From an uncultured Thiocystis sp. (GTDB lineage Bacteria > Pseudomonadota > Gammaproteobacteria > Chromatiales > Chromatiaceae), in contig NZ_CAIPNF010000267.1 in assembly GCF_903866365.1 (NCBI RefSeq), positions 1 to 64,000 on the forward strand: a stretch of 64,000 nucleotides of DNA. The letters are read 5' to 3'. Position 1 is the first letter of the stretch. Each line of letters starts with the position of its first letter. A program made the position numbers and the translations under genes. Under the pieces are notes generated by a model, which searched no databases, was not told the origin of the DNA, and was given only the letters and a program-made list of their open reading frames with translations. This document shows positions 43,177 through 51,007 of this stretch, in pieces.

Positions 43177-43641
43177 GTGTTTGATGTCATTCTCTACGAA
43201 CCCGAGATTCCGCCCAATACAGGCAACGTCATGCGCCTGAGCGTCAACGCGGGAGCCCGTTTGAATTTGATTCAACCGCTCGGATTCTCCCTGGACGATC
43301 GTTTGCTGCGACGGGCAGGACTCGACTACCGCGAATGGGCGGATGTCCGTGTCCACGCATCACTGGACGACTGCCTTGCCAGCCTCTCCCGGCCGCGCGT
43401 ATTCGGCGTTAGCACCAAGGGCAACGTTTCTTATACGCGACCCTGGTATCAGGCGGGCGATGCGCTGCTTTTCGGCCCCGAAACACGTGGACTTCCAGAC
43501 ACCATACTGGCCGCTTTACCAAGCGAACGACGCATCCATATCCCGATGTATCCCGGTAACCGCAGCATGAATCTGTCGAATGCGGTTGCCGTGGTTCTGT
43601 TCGAAGCCTGGCGACAACAAGGATTCGCTGGCGCACGCTAG
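43177..43641 (+). CDS. trmL: tRNA (cytidine/uridine-34-2'-O)-methyltransferase TrmL
   Basis: 154-aa SPOUT-class methyltransferase modifying the wobble nucleotide of some leucine tRNAs. Signature segments: LYEPEIPPNTGNVMRLS, LLFGPETRGLP and the C-terminal trefoil knot IPMYPGNRSMNLSNAVAVVLFEAWRQ. The GTG at 43177 gives the usual start just before FDVILYEP; the frame continues open upstream but unlike TrmL. It is convergent with gpsA, as in E. coli, where yibK (trmL) lies by the secB-gpsA operon. Confidence 0.93.
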   Translation: MFDVILYEPEIPPNTGNVMRLSVNAGARLNLIQPLGFSLDDRLLRRAGLDYREWADVRVHASLDDCLASLSRPRVFGVSTKGNVSYTRPWYQAGDALLFGPETRGLPDTILAALPSERRIHIPMYPGNRSMNLSNAVAVVLFEAWRQQGFAGAR

Positions 43642-43679
43642 CGGCCAGGCCGCCGGAAATCATCGAACCGGCGTGTCAG

Positions 43680-44690
43680 TCAACCGATCTCCGGCCTGGG
43701 CTCTCGCTCCAGCAATGCGCGCGTGGCCTGTTCCGGCGAAACCTGCTCGTAGAGAACGCGGTAAACCTGCTCGCTGATGGGCATCTCAACGCCGAGCTTC
43801 TCGGACATGGCGTGAATCGATAACGCCGTCACCACCCCTTCGACCTCCTGGCCAATTTCAGCCAATGCCTCGGAAACGCCCAGTCCGCGCGCGAGGGCCA
43901 GACCCATCCGACGATTACGCGACTGATTGTCCGTGCAGGTCAGCACCAGATCGCCCACCCCGGCAAGTCCGGTAAACGTTTCGGCGCGCCCGCCCAGCGC
44001 GGTACCGATGCGGATAAGCTCCGCCAGGCCACGAGTGATCAGGGCGGCACGGGTGTTCGCGCCGAAGCCCAGACCATCGGCAATGCCGGTGGCGATCGCG
44101 AGCACATTCTTCGCGGCGCCACAGACTTCGACTCCCACGATATCCTCGCTGGTATAGGCACGGAAACGTTCGCCGCGCAGGAGGCTGGCGATCCGTTCGG
44201 CAAAGTCAGCCTGGTTGGATGCGACCGTGACCGCGGTCGGAAGATCCCGCGCCACCTCTTGAGCAAAGCTGGGACCGGAGATCACGGCAAGCGGTCGCGC
44301 TCCGACCACGGCTTGGGCCGCCATGTGAAGGAGTTGCCCAGTGATTGGATCAAGACCTTTGGTGGCCCAGGCGATGCCGATGTCATCCGACAACCGCGCG
44401 GCCACGTCTTTGATTACCTGTCCGAAGGCGTGACTTGGAACCGCAATCAGACAGTCTGTCGCTCCCGCGAGCGCTTCGTCCAGCGACGCGGTCGGCGTCA
44501 GACCCGCCGGCAAGGGAAAGCCGGGAAGAAACTGGCGGTTCTCGCCATCCCGACGAAGCGCCTCGATCTGAGCGCTCTCATGTCCCCAGAGACGCACCCG
44601 ATGACCATGACGACACAGCAGGATGCCCAGCGCGGTCCCCCAGGAACCCGAGCCGAGGAGCGCAATGGTCGCGACGGCGGAGTCGCTCAA
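43680..44690 (-). CDS. gpsA: Glycerol-3-phosphate dehydrogenase [NAD(P)+]
   Basis: 336-aa cytoplasmic enzyme that reduces dihydroxyacetone phosphate to sn-glycerol 3-phosphate for phospholipids. N-terminal dinucleotide motif LLGSGSWGTALGILL, ATKGLDP, and the catalytic lysine region GVEVCGAAKNVLAIATGI followed by GNNTRAALITRGLAE-like FGANTRAALITRGLAE. The start is TTG at 44690 and overlaps the secB stop (TTGA), implying coupling; no ATG is nearby. Length normal. Confidence 0.95.
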   Translation of the reverse strand: MSDSAVATIALLGSGSWGTALGILLCRHGHRVRLWGHESAQIEALRRDGENRQFLPGFPLPAGLTPTASLDEALAGATDCLIAVPSHAFGQVIKDVAARLSDDIGIAWATKGLDPITGQLLHMAAQAVVGARPLAVISGPSFAQEVARDLPTAVTVASNQADFAERIASLLRGERFRAYTSEDIVGVEVCGAAKNVLAIATGIADGLGFGANTRAALITRGLAELIRIGTALGGRAETFTGLAGVGDLVLTCTDNQSRNRRMGLALARGLGVSEALAEIGQEVEGVVTALSIHAMSEKLGVEMPISEQVYRVLYEQVSPEQATRALLEREPRPEIG

Positions 44691-45169
44691 TGCTGGCTCG
44701 GCTTGGCGCCGCTGTCCGGTGCCTGATCCATGGCCTGCTGTTGATGCTGAGCAAAGAGCGCATCGAAATTGACGTGCTGGAGTACAAGCTGCGGAAAACT
44801 GCCCTTGACGACGAGATCGGACACCACTTCCCGCGCATAAGGGAAGAGCAATGTCGGACAGTAGGCGCCGAGCATGGGACCAAGCTCCGACTCCGCAAAG
44901 CCACTCATGCTGAAGATGCCGGCTTGCTGGACTTCCACGATGAAGGCCGTCTTTTCTTCCATCAGGGCGGACACGGTGACCGAGAGAACCACTTCGTAGA
45001 GATGCTCATCGAGACGATTGATCTTGGTCGTGATGTTGAGGTCGTGTTTCGGTTTCCATTCCCCACGGAAGATCGCGGGCGCATTTGGCGATTCGAAGGA
45101 GACATCCTTGGTGTAAACGCGCTGAACGGAGAATTGACGCTCGGGGGGGTGTTGCTCGTGCTCGGCCAT
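44687..45169 (-). CDS. secB: Protein-export chaperone SecB
   Basis: 160-aa SecB: holds precursor proteins unfolded and hands them to SecA. Typical segments FSVQRVYTKDVSFESPNAP, LNITTKINRLDEHLYEVVLSVTV, and GPMLGAYCPTLLFPYAREVVSDLV. The N-terminus (MAEHEQHPPERQ) and C-terminal tail are variable as usual. It lies 56 bases after a membrane rhodanese. In E. coli the order is yibN-grxC-secB-gpsA; the glutaredoxin gene is missing here. Confidence 0.96.
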   Translation of the reverse strand: MAEHEQHPPERQFSVQRVYTKDVSFESPNAPAIFRGEWKPKHDLNITTKINRLDEHLYEVVLSVTVSALMEEKTAFIVEVQQAGIFSMSGFAESELGPMLGAYCPTLLFPYAREVVSDLVVKGSFPQLVLQHVNFDALFAQHQQQAMDQAPDSGAKPSQH

Positions 45170-45225
45170 ACTGGGTTCCTGATTCGATAAGTGAAAGATG
45201 AAGCGTTAACGATGCCAACCCAGGA

Positions 45226-45657
45226 TCAGCGTTTTTTGCGGGTAAGCGGCAGATTGGCGGACTCCCAGGCCATGAGACCGCCGCGCAGATTGTAGATCTC
45301 CTCGTAACCTTCCTTGCGCAACTGGCTGCACGCCATGGACGACTGAGAACCGGATCGACAACTGACGACCATCGGTTTGCCTTTATACTTCGTTAGGGTA
45401 GCCAGCTGATTTTTGAATCCATTCATTGGGATGTTCAGGGCATTGATGATATGACCCTTGGCGAAATCGGCCGCCGGTCGAACGTCGATGACCACGGCAT
45501 CGCGGTGGTTCATCATCTCGGTTGCCTGCAGAGGATCGACGCTGCCCTGGCCGCCAACGATCAAATTATGGGTCAGCAGCCCGACAATCACGGCCAACGC
45601 CAAAAACAGGTACCAGTGATTCCCTACAAACTCGACGAGTTGGTCTAATAGCGGCAT
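45226..45657 (-). CDS. Membrane-anchored rhodanese-like protein (YibN)
   Basis: 143-aa protein with one N-terminal TM helix (about 13-34) and a rhodanese domain (45-140). The active-site loop is CRSGSQSS, with the catalytic Cys near residue 98, and the fold start VDPLQATEMMNHRDAVVIDVR is standard. It should handle sulfane sulfur or act as a Cys-based carrier at the membrane. It precedes secB-gpsA, matching the yibN position. A persulfide-type ArsR regulator is encoded about 190 bases upstream on the same strand. Confidence 0.9.
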   Translation of the reverse strand: MPLLDQLVEFVGNHWYLFLALAVIVGLLTHNLIVGGQGSVDPLQATEMMNHRDAVVIDVRPAADFAKGHIINALNIPMNGFKNQLATLTKYKGKPMVVSCRSGSQSSMACSQLRKEGYEEIYNLRGGLMAWESANLPLTRKKR

Positions 45658-45848
45658 CGGTCTGCTGTCTCATTTTAGCATTTAGGGTTGAAGCGCCACT
45701 TTGAGATAAAGCGACGGGAAAGTCGCGTGATCGACCCGATATCCGCGCACGCATCACGCGCTCGCGGACACCGCTAAATCAGCTTGCTGCGAATTTTTGA
45801 AGTATAAAGAACGCGCCCGAGCGCGTCATCCTGGATCGGAGGAGGGCA

Positions 45849-46217
45849 CTAGCCGACGTGATGGCAAAAAACCTCGCGCATCATCCCAATCAAGCGCAGG
45901 GTTCGTACGTCGCTGACCCGATAATAGACACGATTAGCGTCCTTGCGGGAGGCCAGAATCCCTTTGTCGCGGAGAATGGCCAGATGCTGAGAAATGTTGC
46001 TCTGGGAGGTTCCGACATGATCGACAATTTCCTGCACGCTGATCTCCCGATCTCCAAGCGTGCACAGAATCTTGAGTCGCAGCGGATGAGACATGGCTTT
46101 CAGGGAACGGGAAGCGCGTTCGATATCGTCGTCATCCGCGAAAAGATCGATGTCCTCCCGGTCGTTCTCCGGTCGGTTCAGAATCGGTCGGGAAAGATGG
46201 CTCAGGTTCGTCACCAT
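45849..46217 (-). CDS. ArsR-family regulator, SqrR/BigR-like cysteine pair
   Basis: 122-aa winged-helix repressor (SHPLRLKILCTLGDREISV, then TSQSNISQHLAILRDKGI recognition helix and wing KDANRVYYRV). Cys52 in RLKILC and Cys118 in the last helix are 66 residues apart, the same as C41/C107 of the sulfide sensor SqrR. It lacks the CxC metal motif of ArsR. This supports a persulfide-sensing role, as inference. It has an acidic 30-residue N-terminal extension. Divergent from envC and upstream of the rhodanese gene. Confidence 0.85.
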   Translation of the reverse strand: MVTNLSHLSRPILNRPENDREDIDLFADDDDIERASRSLKAMSHPLRLKILCTLGDREISVQEIVDHVGTSQSNISQHLAILRDKGILASRKDANRVYYRVSDVRTLRLIGMMREVFCHHVG

Positions 46218-46418
46218 TAGGAAAGCGTATCTGATTTATTTATCACCATACAATAATAAACGCTTTCTTGCCGACTGCGAAGAGCGCGCACCATTAACAC
46301 ATGGTTCACGAAAGTTCGGGTTCCGATCACCTTGGTCTCTCCGATGCTCAATTTTTCTACTCGCCGCCTCGCTTTTTTTCGCGCGGGATGCGTAACCACG
46401 CCATCAACCATATACTCG

Positions 46419-47624
46419 ATGCCGCTGCGCCGACGCGTCAAGCGCCATCGATCTCTGTGGTTGGTATGCGCCTTGTTGGCCGGGCCCTCTCCCTCAAGCG
46501 CCGCGGACGTTCCCAGTCTCGAACGACGCGAGCAGGAGTTGGTCGATATGGAGCGGCAGCGCGAGACGATCGGCGCGGAACTGATCGGGCGCGAAGCCGA
46601 GCGGAGGGCGCTTGTCGCCGAGTTGGAAGCGCGTGAGCGGAATGTTGCCGAATTAAGCCTGGCCAATCGCGAACTCGAACGTCTTGTGCGAGAACAAACG
46701 CGCGTGGCCAATGCGCTCAGGACACGCCGGGAGGAGGAACGTCAAGCCTTGCACAAGGAACGGGAGCTCTTGACCGAACTGGTACGCACGGCCTATGTCA
46801 TGGGGCGCGCGGATCGGTTGCGGCTGCTCCTCAATCAGGAGGATCCAACCCAGGCCAGCCGGGTCATGTCCTATTTCGCGTATTTCAATCGGGAGCGGGT
46901 CCGGCGGATTCTAGCGGTCCAACAGCGCGCGGAACGGCTTGCCGATCTGGCGCGCGATGCCGAACTGGAGGCGACGCGTCTCGCCGAGCTGGCCCGGAGT
47001 CAGGAGGCAACCCGTCTGCGGCTGGAACAGGCCAAGCAACAACGCACTCTGGTCTTGAAGCAACTGGAGGAAACCATTGCAAGCCGGGCGGAAAATCTGC
47101 AAACCCTGCGCAAAGATGCCGACTCGCTCCGCCTGTTGGTTGAACATTTGCGGCAGCGGGCGCAAATACGCGCTGAACTGAATATCGATCGCGAACCCTT
47201 TCGTGAGCGCAAGGGGAAACTTACCTGGCCCCTCCTGGAGGGCCGCATTGTGACGAGTTTCGGCGACCGGAAGGAAGACTCGGAACTGCGTTGGGATGGC
47301 GTATTGCTGGCGGCGCGCGAAGGCGAGGAGGTACGGGCGGTGAACGACGGACGAGTCGTCTATGCCGACTGGCTGCGCGGCTTCGGGTTGCTGCTGGTGA
47401 TCGATCACGGCGATGGCTTCATGACGCTGTATGGCCACAATCAAGCCTTGCTCCGGGAACTTGGCGAGTGGGTCGCGACCGGCGAGGAGATTGCCCTCAG
47501 CGGGAACAGTGGCGGACGCGCCACGCCAGTGCTGTACTTTGCGATTCGACATCAGGGACACCCACAGGATCCGGCCGCTTGGTGCGACGGTCCAGGCAGG
47601 CAGGAAGCCGTGGCGCAACCGTGA
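46419..47624 (+). CDS. envC: Murein hydrolase activator EnvC
   Basis: 401-aa periplasmic activator of division amidases. Signal peptide at the N-terminus (RSLWLVCALLAG), then a long coiled coil (about 28-235, rich in Glu/Arg/Leu) and a degenerate LytM/M23 domain (about 275-395). The M23 metal ligands are incomplete (RWDG instead of HxGxD-type start), as in EnvC, so it activates rather than cuts. The start at 46419 places the signal peptide first. It precedes ctpA, a frequent arrangement in gammaproteobacteria. Confidence 0.9.
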   Translation: MPLRRRVKRHRSLWLVCALLAGPSPSSAADVPSLERREQELVDMERQRETIGAELIGREAERRALVAELEARERNVAELSLANRELERLVREQTRVANALRTRREEERQALHKERELLTELVRTAYVMGRADRLRLLLNQEDPTQASRVMSYFAYFNRERVRRILAVQQRAERLADLARDAELEATRLAELARSQEATRLRLEQAKQQRTLVLKQLEETIASRAENLQTLRKDADSLRLLVEHLRQRAQIRAELNIDREPFRERKGKLTWPLLEGRIVTSFGDRKEDSELRWDGVLLAAREGEEVRAVNDGRVVYADWLRGFGLLLVIDHGDGFMTLYGHNQALLRELGEWVATGEEIALSGNSGGRATPVLYFAIRHQGHPQDPAAWCDGPGRQEAVAQP

Positions 47625-47852
47625 TCGTTCGCCGCCCTGCCGTCTCGATCGATCAAACATTGGAATTTGTGACCGGCGCGTTCCGAATCACCTGAACCCG
47701 CGCTATTTTGGTCCGAGCCGATCTTTTGATCGGCCGGAAAACATGCGATCCTAACAACAGTCTCGGCCCACGTCCCCCGCACCACCCCCAAGGAAGTGTG
47801 TCTGATCCGAATGGCACACACTCTAAACACTGATTAAGAATTTATCGACACC

Positions 47853-49181
47853 ATGATGCGCCCTCAGTTTGCATTGCTGTTTAGCGTTGGAATCCTGGCC
47901 GGCGCGGTCGCCCGTTACAGCGGGATGGCACACGCCGAGGAGGCGCTGCCCGCTCCGGCGAGCCCCCCATCGCAAGAGCGGAAGCTCCCCCTCGATGAGC
48001 TGCGGACATTTGCCGATGTCTTCGGTCGGATCAAAGCGGACTATGTCGAAGAGGCACAAGACAAGTCTTTGATCGAAAATGCCATCCGCGGAATGCTCTC
48101 TGGACTCGATCCTCACTCCGCCTATCTGAACGAGCAAGAATACCGCGACTTGCAAGTCGGAACTCGCGGAGAATTCGGCGGCCTCGGCATTGAGGTTGGC
48201 CTGGAAGACGGCTTCGTGAAGGTGATCGCTCCCATTGACGATACGCCCGCTCAGCGGGCTGGCGTTCAGGCCGGAGACACGATCATCCGTATCGATGACA
48301 AGCCAGTGAAAGGTTTGAGTCTGAACGATGCGGTTAAATTGATGCGCGGCGAGCCCGGAACCAAAATCCAGCTCACGATTTTGCGCGGAACCGATCAAAA
48401 ACCCTTCGATCTGACCATCGAGCGCGCGGTGATCCAGGTCGCGAGCGTCAAGAGCCGAACGCTCGAACCAGGTTTTGGCTACGTGCGACTCGCGAATTTC
48501 CAAGGCCCCACGACCGAGGACATGCTGAAGGCCATCGAGGAATTGAAGCGCGCGAACGACGGTGTCCTCAATGGACTGGTGCTGGATCTACGCAACAATC
48601 CTGGCGGAGTCCTGAACGGCGCGGTAGGGGTCAGCGATGCCTTTTTGACGGGCGGTCTGATCGTCTATACCCAAGGTCGCGTGAAAGACAGCAAAATGCA
48701 GTTCAAGGCGGGGCCAGACGATGTCTTGGCTGGCGCGCCCATCATCGTACTCGTCAACGGCGGCAGCGCATCGGCCTCCGAGATCGTCGCCGGCGCCTTG
48801 CAGGATCACAAGCGCGCCGTCATTATGGGCACCCAAACTTTCGGTAAGGGCTCGGTCCAGACGATCGTTCCGATCGACGACACCAGCGCGCTCAAACTGA
48901 CGACAGCGCGCTACTACACGCCATCGGGGCGTTCGATTCAAGCCCAAGGCATCGCGCCGGACATCAAGCTCGAACGCGGCGAATTCAAACCGCTCACCGA
49001 GCAGGATATGAGCTCCCTGAAAGAAGCGGATCTGATTCGTCACCTCGGTCAGGAAACACCCACCGATCAATCCAAGGAAAAAACCGCAAATTCGCCGCTT
49101 GTCGCCGAGGATTTCCAACTGGCTGAGGCGCTGAATGTACTCAAGGGATTGAATATCCTCGGGCACCCTGTCAATCAGTAA
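47853..49181 (+). CDS. ctpA: Carboxy-terminal processing protease (S41, CtpA)
   Basis: 442-aa periplasmic serine protease with signal peptide (about 1-27). Order: N-terminal helical region (FADVFGRIKADYVEEAQ), PDZ domain (about 95-180; GLGIEVGLEDGFVKVIAPIDDTPA), and S41 catalytic core with GGSASASEIVAGALQD (residues 304-319, catalytic Ser) and the Lys in GTQTFGKGSVQT. It trims or degrades envelope proteins and, with EnvC upstream, belongs to cell-wall turnover. The 228-base upstream gap contains a 7-bp dyad (47795-47822). Confidence 0.93.
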   Translation: MMRPQFALLFSVGILAGAVARYSGMAHAEEALPAPASPPSQERKLPLDELRTFADVFGRIKADYVEEAQDKSLIENAIRGMLSGLDPHSAYLNEQEYRDLQVGTRGEFGGLGIEVGLEDGFVKVIAPIDDTPAQRAGVQAGDTIIRIDDKPVKGLSLNDAVKLMRGEPGTKIQLTILRGTDQKPFDLTIERAVIQVASVKSRTLEPGFGYVRLANFQGPTTEDMLKAIEELKRANDGVLNGLVLDLRNNPGGVLNGAVGVSDAFLTGGLIVYTQGRVKDSKMQFKAGPDDVLAGAPIIVLVNGGSASASEIVAGALQDHKRAVIMGTQTFGKGSVQTIVPIDDTSALKLTTARYYTPSGRSIQAQGIAPDIKLERGEFKPLTEQDMSSLKEADLIRHLGQETPTDQSKEKTANSPLVAEDFQLAEALNVLKGLNILGHPVNQ

Positions 49182-49201
49182 ACTCTTGACGGAGACAAAA
49201 C

Positions 49202-49759
49202 ATGCCCCGGGTACTCGTTCCCCTCGCGCCAGGTTGTGAAGAACTGGAGGCCGTGACCATCATTGACCTGCTGCGTCGCGCCGACATCGACGTGGTCACG
49301 GCAAGTCTGGAGGAGGGCCCCGTGACCGCCAGTCGCGGTACGGTGCTGCTGGCCGATACCGTGCTTGACGCCGTCCTGGAGGAGGACTTCGACATGATCG
49401 TGCTGCCCGGCGGACTGCCCGGCGCCGACCATCTGGAAACGGATGAGCGGGTCATCGCCCTGCTGCGTCGTCAGCAGTCCGCCGGGCGCTATGCGGCCGC
49501 GATCTGCGCCGCCCCCAAGGTACTGGCGCGCGCCGGTCTGCTCGATGACAAGACGGCGACCTGCTATCCGGGATCGGTGAACGCAAACGCTTATCCGCGC
49601 GTCAAGTTCGTCGCGACACCCGTGGTGGCGGACGGGCTGGTGGTGACGAGTCGCGGTCCGGGAACCGCCATGGATTTTGCGCTACAACTGATCGAGTTGC
49701 TGCAAGGCCGCGACCGTCGCGATCAAGTGGAAAACGCCCTGGTCAGAGCCGCCGTATGA
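49202..49759 (+). CDS. DJ-1/PfpI family protein (YajL-like)
   Basis: 185-aa cytoplasmic protein of the DJ-1 superfamily. The nucleophile elbow AAAICAAPKVLARAGLL holds the reactive Cys (near 102), the acidic Glu of LAPGCEELEAVT is in place, and a His-equivalent region follows at SRGPGTAMDFAL. Members protect against glycation and oxidative damage or act as chaperones. It lies 20 bases after ctpA and may share its transcript. Confidence 0.92.
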   Translation: MPRVLVPLAPGCEELEAVTIIDLLRRADIDVVTASLEEGPVTASRGTVLLADTVLDAVLEEDFDMIVLPGGLPGADHLETDERVIALLRRQQSAGRYAAAICAAPKVLARAGLLDDKTATCYPGSVNANAYPRVKFVATPVVADGLVVTSRGPGTAMDFALQLIELLQGRDRRDQVENALVRAAV

Positions 49760-49820
49760 ACCGATACGGCGGTGCTTTTGTCACCCGAACCGCCTGCTGC
49801 GAACCCGTTGCGCTTTTCGC

Positions 49821-49849
49821 TTCATCCCTCGGCTTCGCTCAGGACAGGC
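49821..49849. repeat. Short interspersed GC-rich repeat of the CTTCGCTCAGGACAGG type
   Basis: The stretch containing CATCCCTCGGCTTCGCTCAG followed by GACAGGC resembles a repeat scattered through many proteobacterial genomes, which reads as PSASLRTG when translated. It lies between the DJ-1 gene and the likely start of the glycosyltransferase, and is a reason to reject the longer start for that gene. Only one copy seen here. Confidence 0.45.
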
Positions 49850-49852
49850 GCG

Positions 49853-51007
49853 ATGAATCCTGAACCGCCAATGCTTGTCCCCGGCAACCTCCACGGCATG
49901 GCGCTACCGATTCTGGCCGCCGCGCCCGTTGTCTCGTTGTTCTTGAGTGCGTTCGTCACAGGCTGGCTCTCGTCGAACGCGAGGGCTGGGCGCGGCCCCA
50001 TGGATCTGCCGAATCATCGCTCGCTCCACAGTATCCCGGTGCCCCGCACCGGCGGCCTGGCGGTCTTGACGAGTGTGCTCGCGCCACTGCTCATACTGGC
50101 TGGACTGGGCGTTTTCGCGCTGGAATACGCATGGCTGTGCGCAGCACTGGCACTCGTCGCCACTATTTCGTTTCTTGACGATTTGGGCGACGTATCGCCC
50201 TGGACAAGACTCCTGGCCCACCTGGCGGGGGCACTGCTCTTGATCGCCGGCGGCTTGCACTGGTCGGTTCTCGACTTGCCAGGAATCATGCTGACCCTGC
50301 CCGCGCTGGTGGGCGGCGGCCTGACCCTCCTCTACATCGTCTGGATGATCAATCTGTATAATTTCATGGACGGCATGGATGGTTTCGCCAGCGGCATGGC
50401 GGTCTTCGGTTTCGCGGCACTGGCGATTCTGGGCTGGTCGGGCGGCGAGCCGCTGTTCGGTCTCATCGCCACCTGTATCGTCGCGGCCGCGGCAGGATTT
50501 CTGCGCGGAAACTATCCGCCAGCACGCATTTTTCTTGGCGACGCAGGCTCCTCAGGCCTCGGCTTGCTGGCCGCCGGTCTATCGCTCTGGGGCGTCCAGC
50601 TCGGCCTGTTTCCGCTCTGGACCGCTTGGCTTGCCTTCTCGCCTTTTATCGTCGATGCGACCTGGACACTCCTGACCAGACTGCTGCGGCACGAACGTGT
50701 CTGGGAGCCGCACCGCTCCCATCACTACCAGCGCCTGGTTCTCGCTGGCTGGGGTCATCGCAAAACCCTGCTGCGTGGCTATCTGCTCATGGCGGCCGCG
50801 GCCGTCTGCGCGGTCGCATCGCCCCGACTGCCGGCGCACGAACAATGGTTACTGCTCGGCGCCTGGACGACCCTCTATATCCTGATTCACATCAAGGTGG
50901 GGCTAATCGAGCGCGCCTCGACTCCGTTCAGCGCAAGCGCCGTGACTTCCCGCGGTCCCTGTGACTCGACTCGGCACAACCCAAGGTCGACATCGAATCG
51001 CCCATGA
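49853..51007 (+). CDS. WecA/WbpL-type undecaprenyl-phosphate glycosyl-1-phosphate transferase
   Basis: 384-aa polytopic membrane enzyme of the MraY/WecA family (glycosyltransferase 4) that starts a lipid-linked glycan. About ten hydrophobic helices, with the conserved cytoplasmic loops DLPNHRSLHSIPVPRTGG, FLDDLGD (Asp pair), NLYNFMDGMDG and FLGDAGSSGLG, and a C-terminal HRSHHYQRL loop. The start could be 49853, 49871 or 49898; the open frame before 49853 is a repeat. Its stop overlaps the next gene start (ATGA), giving a two-gene polysaccharide unit. Confidence 0.9.
   Translation: MNPEPPMLVPGNLHGMALPILAAAPVVSLFLSAFVTGWLSSNARAGRGPMDLPNHRSLHSIPVPRTGGLAVLTSVLAPLLILAGLGVFALEYAWLCAALALVATISFLDDLGDVSPWTRLLAHLAGALLLIAGGLHWSVLDLPGIMLTLPALVGGGLTLLYIVWMINLYNFMDGMDGFASGMAVFGFAALAILGWSGGEPLFGLIATCIVAAAAGFLRGNYPPARIFLGDAGSSGLGLLAAGLSLWGVQLGLFPLWTAWLAFSPFIVDATWTLLTRLLRHERVWEPHRSHHYQRLVLAGWGHRKTLLRGYLLMAAAAVCAVASPRLPAHEQWLLLGAWTTLYILIHIKVGLIERASTPFSASAVTSRGPCDSTRHNPRSTSNRP

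Noticed and set aside
47795-47822. 7-bp dyad (AGTGTGT ... ACACACT) upstream of ctpA
   Set aside because: 14-base spacer and single occurrence; too weak to call an operator or terminator.
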